Positions 9,601 through 17,153 of a stretch of 64,000 nt of DNA are shown here, in pieces (the stretch's first letter is position 1; the number at the start of each line of letters is the position of its first letter). Source of the stretch: Spirosoma arboris (GTDB taxonomy: Bacteria > Bacteroidota > Bacteroidia > Cytophagales > Spirosomataceae); assembly GCF_009754945.1 (NCBI RefSeq), contig NZ_WPIN01000004.1, forward strand, positions 310,001 to 374,000. Direction: 5' to 3'. The notes under the pieces were generated by a model, which saw only the letters and a list, made by a program, of their open reading frames with translations, was not told the DNA's origin and ran no database searches. The position numbers and the translations under genes were made by a program.

Positions 9601-10135
9601 TCTTTGCGACGGCTTCCTGGATTACCTATCGTATCAGATGTATCCGAAGGTTTACGACGAATATTATAAGGCTAATGAGCAATATGGGAACGTCAGCATC
9701 ATTCCGACTCCAGCCTTTTTTTACGGTCTGAAAGAGAACGAGGAAATTCTCATCAATATAGAGGAAGGGAAAAATATTCTTGTGCGCCTGCTGTTTCGGT
9801 CAGAGCCAGATGAGTTCGGTATGCGAACGATCACCTTTGAACTGAACGGACAGAGTCGGCAGGTTAAAGTGCGTGATAAATCATCGAAGGTTGAGAAATC
9901 TCAGCACGCTAAAGTGAGCAAAGCTGGCGATGTGGGCGCACCATTGCAAGGCCGACTAACGCGTATTCTGGTAAAAGAAGGAGATACGGTTAAGAAAAAC
10001 CAGCCACTGTTTGTCATCGAAGCCATGAAAATGGAGAGTATCGTAGCAGCACAGAAGGAAGGAAAAGTTAGCAAAGTCGTACTGAAAGAAAGTACAACGG
10101 TCGAACAGGATGACTGTGTATTAGAGCTTGCATAG
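6686..10135 (+). CDS. pyc: Pyruvate carboxylase
   Basis: The 1149-residue single-chain enzyme carboxylates pyruvate to oxaloacetate with ATP and bicarbonate, feeding the TCA cycle and gluconeogenesis in the cytoplasm. Domains in order: biotin carboxylase with ATP-grasp (about 1-455; LVANRGEIAIRI at the start, glycine-rich KAAAGGGGRGMRVV), carboxyltransferase TIM barrel (about 530-800; DTTFRDGHQS near 541, metal-binding HLHTHD), the PYC/OADA allosteric and linker region (about 830-1040), and the biotinyl domain with EAMKMES, where Lys1115 is biotinylated. Length and order match the four-domain pyruvate carboxylases of other bacteria. It is monocistronic: its own promoter lies upstream and a hairpin follows 25 bp after the stop. 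Confidence 0.97.
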   Translation: MKEYIRPIKRLLVANRGEIAIRIMRAATELGITTVAVYTYEDRYSLHRYKADEAYQIGRDEDPLKPYLDVEGIVLLAKRHKVDAIHPGYGFLSENVKLARRCREEGIIFVGPSPEAMDALGDKVRAKNLATKAGVPLIPDSREENMSPEFALTEAERIGFPIMVKAAAGGGGRGMRVVRQAEDFEKAFAEAKNEARNAFGDDTIFLEKFIEEPKHIEVQLLGDQHGNIVHLYERDCSVQRRFQKVVEVAPSFGLKQETKDKLYAYALQLGRAVEYSNAGTVEFLVDKNENIYFIEVNPRIQVEHTITEEVTGIDIVRTQILIAMGYQLSDNGIYINRQEDIPLNGYAIQCRITTEDPSNGFKPDFGTITAYRNAAGFGIRLDEGSSYAGMKISPYFDSMIVKVSARGRTLKGATQRLTRALLEFRIRGVKTNISFLLNVISHPIFQRGEARVSFIETHPELFDLRKPQDRSTRVLNYLADVIVNGNPEVKKKDDSKIFRTPIVPAFDTYGPYPTGNRDRLKELGREQFTQWVKDQKCVLYTDTTFRDGHQSLLATRVRTQDLQKVAEGFAKNHPELFSMEVWGGATFDVAMRFLYESPWKRLEALREAMPNMLLQMLFRGSNAVGYSAYPDNLIEKFVEKSWETGIDVFRIFDSLNWVEAMKVSIRAVRERTDALCEAAICYTGDVLSPKQHKYTLQYYLDMARQLEDEGAHLLAIKDMAGLLKPLSAEVLVSELKKAVSIPIHLHTHDTAGIQAATYLKAIDSGVDIVDCALGALSGLTSQPNFNSVVAMMEGHERECKMNLPSLNAYSNYWEDVREYYYPFESGMKASSAEVYENEIPGGQYSNLKPQAIATGLGDKFETLKKNYSVANQLFGDIVKVTPSSKVVGDMAIFMTANNLTADDVLTRGDSLAFPESVKELMKGILGQPVGGFPEDIQKVVLKGEEPITDRPNSHLKPIDFDADFKEFQVKYPLCDGFLDYLSYQMYPKVYDEYYKANEQYGNVSIIPTPAFFYGLKENEEILINIEEGKNILVRLLFRSEPDEFGMRTITFELNGQSRQVKVRDKSSKVEKSQHAKVSKAGDVGAPLQGRLTRILVKEGDTVKKNQPLFVIEAMKMESIVAAQKEGKVSKVVLKESTTVEQDDCVLELA

Positions 10136-10160
10136 TTTTTGAGCATTTGATAGAAGTCGT

Positions 10161-10190
10161 TAGACGGGGCCGTTCAGATGGCTCCGTCTA
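10161..10190 (+). terminator. Hairpin after pyc
   Basis: An 11-bp GC-rich stem (10161-10171 with 10180-10190, one G:U-type mismatch) with an 8-nt loop lies 25 bp after the pyc stop. The downstream T-run is poor, so termination may be partial. Confidence 0.55.
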
Positions 10191-10235
10191 ATTGCTTATT
10201 AGGGTACACTGATAGAAACGAATAAACAGACCGAC

Positions 10236-11468
10236 ATGAAAAAACTGCTTATAGTAACCGGATTGTTGCTGACAGGCTTTAGTAGCGAGGCACAGACAAA
10301 GCCCAAAGATGGCTTTTGGCGAGGAGTTTTTACAATGGCGGGTGGTCTGCAAGCACCTTTCAATTTTGAATTGAAGGGTAAATCGGCTTTTCTGATCAAC
10401 GGCACTGAGCGCTTCGAACTTCCAGGTGTCCACCAACGAGCCGATTCATTGTTTATTCCGGTCGATGTTTACAATCGACTACTAGCCGCAAAAATCGAAA
10501 ATGACGGAACGTTGTCGGGAACGTTCAACTACCTGGATACCTCGACACCTGTTAAACCAATACCCTTTCGGGCAGAATACGGCAAAAAATATCGATTTGT
10601 TGAGCAACCGGCCCCTGCTGCGGTTAGTTTGCAGGGGAAATGGGATGTGCTCATCAATGGCAAAACCAAAGTTATTGGTGTTTTCGAGCAGCGTGCAAAC
10701 CGCCTTACGGGTACGTTCCTGAGCACAGGAGGAGACCTTCGTTATTATGAAGGCGTTGTACAAGCTGATAGTTTTGCGCTATCGGCGTTTGATGGGTCTA
10801 GTCCGCAACTATTTAAAGGGAAAGTTAGCGGGAATCAACTGATTGGTGAACAGGCCAGCGCGCGCGCTGTGCAGCCTATTACGGGTACCCGAAACGCCCA
10901 GGCTGCTCTGCCCGACGCCTATAGCCTAACAACAATGAAAAAAGGCGTCCCTTTCGCGTTTACTTTTCCAGATGCCTTCTCGGGTAAGCCAGTATCGTTG
11001 AACGATCCGAAGTATCGGGATAAAGTAGTCATCGTAACTATTATGGGCAGTTGGTGCCACAATTGCATGGATGAAGCGGCTCTTTTGTCGCCATGGTACG
11101 AAGCGAATAAGAAGCGGGGTGTTGAGATTATTGGGCTGTCATTCGAATATAAAAACGATCCTGTTTTTGCCAAAGCCCGGCTCGAACCCATGAAAAAACG
11201 ATATCAGATTGGTTACGATATTCTGTTTGCGGGTATTTTGGATGGTAAACATCCTTCAGAAGCGTTGCCAGCTTTGAGCGAAGTAGCTGTTTTTCCCACA
11301 ACGATTTTTGTTCGGCGGAATGGTGAAGTAGCTAAAGTTCATACGGGCTACTCTGGCCCAGCAACGGGTCAATATTATGAGGAGTTTGTTAAGGAATTCA
11401 ATACAGAAATGGACCAATTGATCAACGAGCCGATTTCTGGTGAAACAAAACAAAATCTCAATAAGTAA
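10236..11468 (+). CDS. TlpA-like thioredoxin-fold secreted protein
   Basis: This 410-residue protein has a Sec signal peptide (cleavage near SEAQ, residue 19), a beta-rich N-terminal region of about 200 residues, and a C-terminal AhpC/TSA-TlpA thioredoxin domain (about 235-400). The redox motif is WCHNC in GSWCHNCMDEA, with the cis-proline segment VFPTTIFV further on. Such proteins act as periplasmic thiol-disulfide reductases in Bacteroidota; the beta-rich N-domain is of the kind found in their longer members. The partner is unknown. It starts 100 bp after pyc, past the pyc hairpin, and is followed by a long palindrome. Confidence 0.85.
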   Translation: MKKLLIVTGLLLTGFSSEAQTKPKDGFWRGVFTMAGGLQAPFNFELKGKSAFLINGTERFELPGVHQRADSLFIPVDVYNRLLAAKIENDGTLSGTFNYLDTSTPVKPIPFRAEYGKKYRFVEQPAPAAVSLQGKWDVLINGKTKVIGVFEQRANRLTGTFLSTGGDLRYYEGVVQADSFALSAFDGSSPQLFKGKVSGNQLIGEQASARAVQPITGTRNAQAALPDAYSLTTMKKGVPFAFTFPDAFSGKPVSLNDPKYRDKVVIVTIMGSWCHNCMDEAALLSPWYEANKKRGVEIIGLSFEYKNDPVFAKARLEPMKKRYQIGYDILFAGILDGKHPSEALPALSEVAVFPTTIFVRRNGEVAKVHTGYSGPATGQYYEEFVKEFNTEMDQLINEPISGETKQNLNK

Positions 11469-11477
11469 TTTCTAACG

Positions 11478-11533
11478 TATACTATAAAACCAAAGCTACT
11501 GCATCGATGCAATAGCTTTGGTTTTATAGTATA
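11478..11533. repeat. Long intergenic inverted repeat, 21-bp arms
   Basis: Perfect 21-bp arms (11478-11498 and 11513-11533) enclose 14 bp that are themselves nearly palindromic (GCATCGATGC), so almost the whole 56 bp folds into one hairpin. It begins 9 bp after the stop of the TlpA-like gene and may act as transcript end for it. Confidence 0.88.
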
Positions 11534-11665
11534 GTTTATTCTCAATCAGTAGAAACTTAATGAAGGCCCAAAGCTAGCCCATTGATATAGCTATTTACTA
11601 GGTTAACATTGTATCAATCAAAGTTTTATCGCAACTTACTGCTGTAACTAAATCACTTCACTATT

Positions 11666-12055
11666 ATGGAAAATCAGCCGCCAATACCTCCTGTGCTGCC
11701 TACTCCTACACCGTTGAGTGAATCAGACGCTCGTATGTGGGCTATGCTTGCTCACCTGAGTGCGCTACCTGGCTCGTTCTTTTTGATCGGTAGTGTTGTA
11801 GCCCCTTTGGCTATCTGGCAAATTCAAAAAGATAAATCAGCGTTTGTCGATTATCACGGTAAAGAAGCCGTAAATTTTCAAATCACAATAGCGTTGGCGA
11901 CAGGTGTATCGCTACTACTAATGTTTGTCCTGATTGGGTTTGTGTTAATTACTGTTGTAGGTATCATTTGGCTCATTTTCACTATCATTGCTGGCATTAA
12001 AGCCAATAATGGAGAGTACTACCGCTACCCAATAGCGATCCGATTTATTAAATAA
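11666..12055 (+). CDS. DUF4870 (Tic20-like) membrane protein
   Basis: The 129-residue protein has a Pro-rich cytoplasmic N-terminus, then the DUF4870 core: MWAMLAHLSAL near 27, the motif DYHGKEAVNFQ near 73, and three hydrophobic segments (about 38-58, 77-95, 97-118). The family consists of small Tic20-like membrane proteins without a known activity in bacteria. It is followed 59 bp later by a DUF3467 gene on the same strand. No operon partner suggests a role. Confidence 0.85.
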   Translation: MENQPPIPPVLPTPTPLSESDARMWAMLAHLSALPGSFFLIGSVVAPLAIWQIQKDKSAFVDYHGKEAVNFQITIALATGVSLLLMFVLIGFVLITVVGIIWLIFTIIAGIKANNGEYYRYPIAIRFIK

Positions 12056-12114
12056 CGCGCTACCAACCTCACTTTATAGTGCCTGATAGCGCGGTTGACA
12101 ACAATTTTATCAAT

Positions 12115-12438
12115 ATGAATGCTCCACAACAAAACCCCGAAGGTGCCATTGATGTCGAATTAAGTGAAGAAATTGCAGAAGGAGTTTATGCCAATCTGGC
12201 GATGATTGCTCATTCAAATAGTGAATTTATTCTGGATTTTATTCGCCTGATGCCGGGCGTTCCCAAAGCAAAAGTAAAAGCGCGTATTATTCTGACGCCT
12301 GAGCATGCCAAAAGATTACTAGAGGCCCTTCGTGAGAATATAAGTCGTTACGAAGAAGCTTATGGCGGTATCAACGAACCCAACGATGGCTTTCGATTTC
12401 CGGCTGGAGGTTTCGGCGGACCAGTAGGACAGGCATAA
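12115..12438 (+). CDS. DUF3467 domain protein
   Basis: The ATG at 12115 gives 107 residues. A GTG at 12079 in the same frame would add 12 residues without family support. The core (IDVELSEEIAEGVYANLA, SEFILDFIRLMPG, KAKVKARIILTPEHAKRL) is the DUF3467 signature, a short conserved protein in Bacteroidota that is often found near RNA polymerase or ribosomal genes. Here it sits 145 bp upstream of rpsL. The C-terminus is Gly/Pro-rich. Function is unknown; a link to transcription or translation rests only on position. Confidence 0.85.
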   Translation: MNAPQQNPEGAIDVELSEEIAEGVYANLAMIAHSNSEFILDFIRLMPGVPKAKVKARIILTPEHAKRLLEALRENISRYEEAYGGINEPNDGFRFPAGGFGGPVGQA

Positions 12439-12442
12439 TTTC

Positions 12443-12500
12443 ATGTTTAAAGTTTCAGGCAATTAGCTTCACGAAGCTAATTGCCTGAAACTTTAAACAT
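12443..12500. repeat. Long intergenic inverted repeat, 28-bp perfect arms
   Basis: Arms 12443-12470 and 12473-12500 are exact reverse complements, separated by only 2 bp. The repeat starts 4 bp after the DUF3467 stop and ends 5 bp before the -33 element of the rpsL promoter, so it insulates the ribosomal operon from upstream transcription or supplies a 3' end. Confidence 0.92.
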
Positions 12501-12505
12501 TGAAC

Positions 12506-12537
12506 TTGAAACGTGAAACATTTTTTCCGTATCTTTG
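12506..12537 (+). promoter_or_regulatory. Promoter of rpsL-rpsG
   Basis: TTG at 12506-12508, 21 bp, then TATCTTTG (12530-12537) followed by CAC: a full match to the Bacteroidota -33/-7 consensus. The start codon is 46 bp downstream. Confidence 0.8.
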
Positions 12538-12583
12538 CACCTCAAAATTCGGGAAGACTGTTTTTTCGTAAACAAAATCAAGA

Positions 12584-13012
12584 ATGCCTACTATACAACA
12601 ATTAGTGCGTAAAGGCCGCGAAAAGCTGATCGACAAGTCGAAGTCGCCAGCTTTAGATGCCTGCCCACAACGTCGGGGTGTGTGTACACGGGTGTACACG
12701 ACCACGCCGAAGAAGCCAAACTCGGCTCTTCGTAAAGTTGCCCGTGTTCGTTTGACGAACGGCCGGGAAGTTAACGCTTACATTCCAGGAGAAGGCCACA
12801 ACTTACAGGAACACTCGATCGTATTGATTCGTGGTGGTCGTGTGAAAGATCTTCCAGGTGTACGTTACCACATTGTTCGGGGTGCCTTGGATACGGCTGG
12901 CGTTAGCGGTCGTCTGCAAAGCCGTTCGAAATACGGTGCCAAACGTCCGAAACCAGGTCAGGCTCCAGTAAAAGGTGGTAAAGGTGCACCACCAGCAAAA
13001 AAGAAAAAATAA
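12584..13012 (+). CDS. rpsL: 30S ribosomal protein S12
   Basis: The 142-residue protein starts [13 protein letters not shown]. It contains [17 protein letters not shown] and [12 protein letters not shown], the two decoding-centre loops; both lysines linked to streptomycin sensitivity are the wild-type residues. It is part of the 30S A-site, where it monitors codon pairing. The C-terminal tail (about 125-142) is extended and Lys/Pro/Gly-rich compared with the 124-residue E. coli protein. rpsG follows 146 bp later. Expression should come from the strong promoter at 12506-12537. Confidence 0.98.
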   Translation: MPTIQQLVRKGREKLIDKSKSPALDACPQRRGVCTRVYTTTPKKPNSALRKVARVRLTNGREVNAYIPGEGHNLQEHSIVLIRGGRVKDLPGVRYHIVRGALDTAGVSGRLQSRSKYGAKRPKPGQAPVKGGKGAPPAKKKK

Positions 13013-13102
13013 GTTAGTGTAATAAGTTGATGCGTGTAGTATGTGTAAGTGAGTGTTAGAACTTACTACACCACTTCACTTAATTGACTAATTACTAAAA
13101 AA

Positions 13103-13162
13103 ATGACTGGACGCTGGAAAGACTACGTTCAGAGTAAGATCAAAAATCTGAAGCAATCATGA
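13103..13162 (+). CDS. Possible 19-aa leader peptide overlapping rpsG start
   Basis: A short frame ([19 protein letters not shown]) starts at 13103. Its TGA overlaps the rpsG ATG in the sequence ATGA. The arrangement would allow translational coupling of rpsG. The peptide is strongly basic and shows no family resemblance that I recognise, so it may be a regulatory leader or chance. Confidence 0.3.
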   Translation: MTGRWKDYVQSKIKNLKQS

Positions 13163-13626
13163 GAAAGGCGAAACCGCCCAAGCGTTACGTGTTACCTGAT
13201 CCTAAATATAAGGAGGTTCTCGTAACCAAATTTGTAAACAATCTGATGTACGAAGGCAAAAAGAGCCTGGCGTACTCCATCTTCTATGATGCCCTTGACG
13301 TGGTTGCAAAACGCACCAGCGAAAGTGGTCTGGATACATGGAAAAAGGCATTGAACAATGTAATGCCATCAGTTGAAGTTAAAAGTCGTCGCGTCGGTGG
13401 AGCTACCTTCCAGGTGCCAACCGAAGTACGGGCAGACCGAAAAGTCGCGGTAGGCATGAAATGGCTTATTAAGTATGCTCGTTCGCGAGGTGAAAAAACC
13501 ATGGTAGACCGGTTAGCAGCCGAGATCGTCGCAGCCGCAAAAGGTGAAGGCGCAGCTGTTAAAAAGAAGGATGATACGCACCGTATGGCAGAAGCCAACA
13601 AGGCGTTCTCACACTTCCGGTTCTAA
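13159..13626 (+). CDS. rpsG: 30S ribosomal protein S7
   Basis: The 155-residue protein starts [19 protein letters not shown] and contains [18 protein letters not shown], the S7 signature that contacts 16S rRNA in the head of the 30S subunit, and ends [17 protein letters not shown]. Length matches bacterial S7. It is the second gene of the operon; a terminator follows 43 bp after the stop, so fusA and tuf are not part of this transcript. The start overlaps the stop of a 19-codon upstream frame. Confidence 0.98.
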   Translation: MRKAKPPKRYVLPDPKYKEVLVTKFVNNLMYEGKKSLAYSIFYDALDVVAKRTSESGLDTWKKALNNVMPSVEVKSRRVGGATFQVPTEVRADRKVAVGMKWLIKYARSRGEKTMVDRLAAEIVAAAKGEGAAVKKKDDTHRMAEANKAFSHFRF

Positions 13627-13668
13627 ACCAATTATACGTGCCAAAGTCCCGATGGCCGTTGAATTTGC

Positions 13669-13696
13669 AAAAGCTCCCCAACATTGGGGGGCTTTT
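13669..13696 (+). terminator. Terminator of rpsL-rpsG
   Basis: A 12-bp stem with one G:T-type mismatch (13669-13680 with 13685-13696) and the loop ACAT, followed by T-rich sequence. It separates rpsG from the aldose epimerase gene. Confidence 0.75.
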
Positions 13697-13698
13697 GT

Positions 13699-13706
13699 TA
13701 TTTTTG
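13699..13706 (+). promoter_or_regulatory. TATTTTTG -7 box directly before aldose epimerase
   Basis: TATTTTTG matches TAnnTTTG and ends 5 bp before the ATG at 13712. No good -33 element is visible because the terminator occupies that place. If functional, the transcript would be leaderless. Confidence 0.4.
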
Positions 13707-13711
13707 GCCCT

Positions 13712-14581
13712 ATGACAATCTTAGAAAACGACCATCTTCGCGTCTCAATACGCCCGAAAGGGGCCGAACTGACGTCTATTTTTCATAAGCCAAGTAGAAT
13801 CGAGCATCTCTGGCAAGCTGACCCATCTATATGGGGTTGGCATGCGCCAAATCTATTTCCGGTAGTAGGTGGGTGCCTGAACAATCAACTACTCATTGAC
13901 GGAAAAACGTACCCGATTGAACGCCATGGCTTTACTCGTCAATCGTTGTTTGAAACGACCGAATCGACGGCCACACACGCAATTTTCTCCTTACGATCTA
14001 GTGTCGTAACGCGCGTACATTTTCCGTACGAATTTGAGTTTCAGATAATCTATGAACTCACTGGTTCTCGCCTGACTATCACGTATCGTGTTGTTAACCA
14101 GGATGAACAGACTATTTTCTTCTCCGTGGGTGCTCATCCGGCTTTTGCCGCTCCGTTTTTTGTCAATGAAAACTACGAAGATTATTTTATTGAATTTGAT
14201 CAGGCTGAGCCATTAGAAACACACATGCTTTCGGCTGCAGGCTATTTCACCGGCGAAACAAAACCTGTTCCAACTGAAGGTAGGCGGCTTCCTCTAACAA
14301 AGCATTTGTTTGACGACGATGCGCAGGTGTTTAAAAATCTGGCATCTCGAAGTGTGTCGCTTCGGAGCGATAAGCATGATCACGCAGTAACGGTAAGTTT
14401 CCCTCCATTCCCTTATCTGGGTTTATGGGCTAAACCTGGCGCTTCATTCGTTTGTATTGAGCCCTGGTTGGGTTGTGCAGATAGCGAAGGAGAACTAAAG
14501 CCGATTCAACAAAAAGAAGCTATTCAGCAGGTGGCAGAAGGAGAGGTTTTTGAAGCCGCCTTTACGATTGAAATAGCTTGA
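13712..14581 (+). CDS. Aldose 1-epimerase family protein (LacX-type mutarotase)
   Basis: The frame is open from 13544, but that part overlaps rpsG in another frame. The ATG at 13712 (MTILENDHLRVSIRPKGAEL) gives 289 residues and fits the family. Motifs are HGFTRQSLFE near 81, SVGAHPAFAAPF near 139 and FVCIEPWLGCAD near 250, which hold the conserved His, Asp and Glu of galactose-mutarotase folds. The LacX-like subgroup is assumed to interconvert sugar anomers in the cytoplasm; the actual sugar is unknown. The frame ends 22 bp before the palindrome at 14603. Confidence 0.85.
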   Translation: MTILENDHLRVSIRPKGAELTSIFHKPSRIEHLWQADPSIWGWHAPNLFPVVGGCLNNQLLIDGKTYPIERHGFTRQSLFETTESTATHAIFSLRSSVVTRVHFPYEFEFQIIYELTGSRLTITYRVVNQDEQTIFFSVGAHPAFAAPFFVNENYEDYFIEFDQAEPLETHMLSAAGYFTGETKPVPTEGRRLPLTKHLFDDDAQVFKNLASRSVSLRSDKHDHAVTVSFPPFPYLGLWAKPGASFVCIEPWLGCADSEGELKPIQQKEAIQQVAEGEVFEAAFTIEIA

Positions 14582-14602
14582 GATTCTCTGTATTTGATGA
14601 GG

Positions 14603-14630
14603 GTAGAGACAAGGCATGTCTTGTCTCTAC
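14603..14630. repeat. 28-bp palindrome, third copy of the GTAGAGACAAGGCA element
   Basis: It differs from 1919-1946 at a single position in the right arm. It lies between two convergent genes, and the TAG stop of the leftward gene (14627-14629) lies inside it. Confidence 0.88.
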
Positions 14631-16213
14631 TGTGTTTCCTCCAGTGGAGTGAAGTCTTTGAAAGTCCGTTTAATGGCTTTGTCAGTTGCTTCTTTTTTGC
14701 TCTGCCAGTTGGCATCCAGCTCAAGAGCAACTAAACCACTCAGACTCATTGAATTCCGAAAATCATCTAATTTTTTAATGAAGTCTCCATTCCGCCGGGT
14801 TGATTTTAAAGCAAACTCACGAGCGAAAACATCTCCTTTATTTTGCAACTCACTTCGCTTACCCAGTACATAGTTGTAACGATCGAGCAAATCCTTCATC
14901 GACTTACCGATTACCTCCGTTGCTTCCAATGTTCCCATTGTTAGAACGGCTGTCCCGCCAACCGCTGAAATCAGGCGACCATTATTCTGAGCCGCTTGAC
15001 TTGTACTAGCTCCTGTAACGGCCGGCGTTACGCCCGTTACAGCACCCAGTGATGCGTTGGCTACGGAGCGATTACGCTTGCCTCCTTTGGCTTTTTTGTA
15101 ATCGTGCTTGAGCTGTTCTTCTTTGTCCCCCAATTGTTCTACCAATCCCCATGCCTGTACCAACACCTGCCGATACTGAATATAGTAATAACGGTCTTTT
15201 TCGGCCTCGTTAACCGTGTTTAGGATAGTGAACGTAATGCGTTGTTCTGACCGATTTTGTGCCTTATCTAGTACGTAAAATGTAATCTGAACATTCAGAG
15301 AATCGTACGGGTCTTTCACAAAATCATAACCTGGCTGCCAGATAAATTCATACTGATTCTCTGTGTTTTTGATTAAAGCTGTTTTAGGAATCAATTGATT
15401 GTCAGATAGGAAACCAAAAGCTGCTACGTCATCTTCACCATTTGGATCTGATAAATAAAACTTGAGATCTACTGTTGCATTCTCGCGCAGTTTATAGTGC
15501 GTTTCTTTGGGAATAACGGCAATATCAGGCGGGAGATCCATAGCCGTAACTTCTACTTTCAGCCTTCCTTTTGTTCGTGTTTTAGCAGGCTGGTCTTCTA
15601 CCCAAAACTCAATGTATTGGGGCGATTGCTTCAGTCGATTGAATTGGTTGAGCGAAAGTGTCCAGGTCAGCTCCCCTTGCGATGAGAGTTTGCTACCCTC
15701 TGGCATTTGGTCGGTAATGGGAATAAAAACGATAGGATCGCCATCATCATCCCGCACTACTTGTGGATCAATTTTATACGTATTCTGCGTCCGATATCTT
15801 ACATAGAATGGCTGCAATTCGCCTACTACGGGTGGACGATTTACGTGCAGCACTTTAAAATCGATGGTTTGCGAAACCGTTTGACCACGCCTGTTTCGAG
15901 CCTCAAACGTTACTGGAATGGTTTTTACCGTTTGAATCCGGTCGGCCAGGCCAAAGCTGGGTATCCAGTTAAAATGCCCAAGTGAATCGAAATAGACACC
16001 CTCGGGTATATCGCTTCGAATGGAAAAAGCTACTGTATCAGCTTGGGGGCCAATGGCTTTCAGATCAAATCGAACAGGGTTACCTTCTGGCACAAGCGTC
16101 CAGTTAGCTTGTGAAGGAAATACGAGTTGTAATGGTTTGGAATCCTGCGCGTGGGTACTAATAACCGTCGTGGTCAGCAGTAGCCATGCAATTATACCGG
16201 CAGTTCGGTTCAT
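14627..16213 (-). CDS. Secreted protein with cadherin-like Ig domains, function unknown
   Basis: The ATG at 16213 (MNRTAGIIAWLLL) starts a clear signal peptide ending near THAQ; 528 residues follow in frame. A TTG 12 bp upstream is less likely. Residues ~25-330 carry three consecutive dystroglycan/cadherin-type Ig repeats, each with a phrase like GHFNWIPSF or GELTWTLSL and ending in DxxG/D-rich loops; such modules usually bind calcium and mediate adhesion. The C-terminal ~200 residues are helical and basic with a short hydrophobic stretch near 415-435, and match no family I know. The stop codon is supplied by a palindromic repeat. CACCTTTG on the minus strand (16223-16230) resembles a -7 box. 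Confidence 0.7.
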   Translation of the reverse strand: MNRTAGIIAWLLLTTTVISTHAQDSKPLQLVFPSQANWTLVPEGNPVRFDLKAIGPQADTVAFSIRSDIPEGVYFDSLGHFNWIPSFGLADRIQTVKTIPVTFEARNRRGQTVSQTIDFKVLHVNRPPVVGELQPFYVRYRTQNTYKIDPQVVRDDDGDPIVFIPITDQMPEGSKLSSQGELTWTLSLNQFNRLKQSPQYIEFWVEDQPAKTRTKGRLKVEVTAMDLPPDIAVIPKETHYKLRENATVDLKFYLSDPNGEDDVAAFGFLSDNQLIPKTALIKNTENQYEFIWQPGYDFVKDPYDSLNVQITFYVLDKAQNRSEQRITFTILNTVNEAEKDRYYYIQYRQVLVQAWGLVEQLGDKEEQLKHDYKKAKGGKRNRSVANASLGAVTGVTPAVTGASTSQAAQNNGRLISAVGGTAVLTMGTLEATEVIGKSMKDLLDRYNYVLGKRSELQNKGDVFAREFALKSTRRNGDFIKKLDDFRNSMSLSGLVALELDANWQSKKEATDKAIKRTFKDFTPLEETQ

Positions 16214-16393
16214 AAGGAGCGTCAAAGGTGGTCTGTGTTAAAAAACGTAAAAATAAGCCGAAGATTTCGTCTCCCTGAGCCTATAAGCCAGTTTTGAGAT
16301 TTTTCTTATCTATTTTGGCGCTTTTGTATATTATAATTATATTTTTCCAAGATAAAGTCCTGATGACTAATATGCACTCATCTTACTTAAAAG

Positions 16394-16432
16394 CAAAACA
16401 GTCACCACCTGACACAGATGGCGACTGTTTTG
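16394..16432 (-). terminator. Terminator of the uppS-bamA-skp operon
   Basis: A 13-bp stem with one mismatch (16394-16406 with 16420-16432), followed on the minus strand by TTTTGCTTTT, lies 25 bp past the last skp-like gene. Confidence 0.65.
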
Positions 16433-16456
16433 GGCAGGCTGTAGCCTAAACGTCAA

Positions 16457-17134
16457 TTAGTTTTTCTTAGGTGCAGCTGCTGTACCCGATGCCGGAGCTG
16501 TAGGTTTCGCCGTAGTTGGCGTACTTCCACCTGTTGTGGCTGGTTTCGCAGCAGCGGCAGCTTTAGCAGGATCTATACCCATCTTTTTCAAGACTAACTC
16601 CGTAATATTGTTTTCTTCTGGTGCAACCAGAAGAATAGGAATGGTATTGGCTCCGGCATCAAGATTAAAGACATACTGGAAGCCATTCTCTTTGGCAACA
16701 GCATCAATCGCCTTCTGGATTTTCTGTACCACTGGATTTACCAATTGCTGATATTTACTCTGCAATGATTGCTGAGACGTCTGGCTAAATTCCTGAATCC
16801 GGGCTTGTAAACTCTGCAATTCGGTTTCACGATCTTTCTTAATCACGTCCGACATCTGAGCTGCCCCTTTTTCATAGGCCGCATATTTGTCTTCCAATTC
16901 TTTCTGCATCCGCTTCAGTTCGTTTTCTGACTGCGTCCGCTGAATAGTTAATTGGTTTTGAATATCTTTTGCTTCGGGCGTTTGCGACAGAACAAAATCA
17001 ATGTTCGTATAGCCTAACTTCAGCGGCCCGGCTGCGGTAGTCGTAGCAGGCGTTGCGGTTGGGGCTTGTGCCTGTGCGTTTAAACCGCCCAGTAAAAGGG
17101 CTGCTGCAAACGCCATGACGAGGTTTTTCTTCAT
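16457..17134 (-). CDS. OmpH/Skp family periplasmic chaperone (distal copy)
   Basis: The 225-residue protein has a Sec signal peptide (cleavage near AQAQA), then KLGYTNIDFVLSQTPEAKDI, a long charged coiled coil (about 60-125) and the closing VFNLDAGANTIPILLV, the OmpH/Skp layout. Skp trimers hold unfolded outer-membrane proteins in the periplasm for delivery to BamA. A Lys/Ala/Pro/Thr-rich tail of about 40 residues extends past the usual end. It lies 19 bp downstream of a second skp-like gene and is the last gene of the operon, which fits a chaperone made together with its receptor. Confidence 0.88.
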   Translation of the reverse strand: MKKNLVMAFAAALLLGGLNAQAQAPTATPATTTAAGPLKLGYTNIDFVLSQTPEAKDIQNQLTIQRTQSENELKRMQKELEDKYAAYEKGAAQMSDVIKKDRETELQSLQARIQEFSQTSQQSLQSKYQQLVNPVVQKIQKAIDAVAKENGFQYVFNLDAGANTIPILLVAPEENNITELVLKKMGIDPAKAAAAAKPATTGGSTPTTAKPTAPASGTAAAPKKN

Positions 17135-17153
17135 CTCGAATTGATTGTTTGTA

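Noticed and set aside
13284..13601. 105-codon frame antisense to rpsG
   Set aside because: Shadow of the S7 coding sequence; composition follows the complementary codons.
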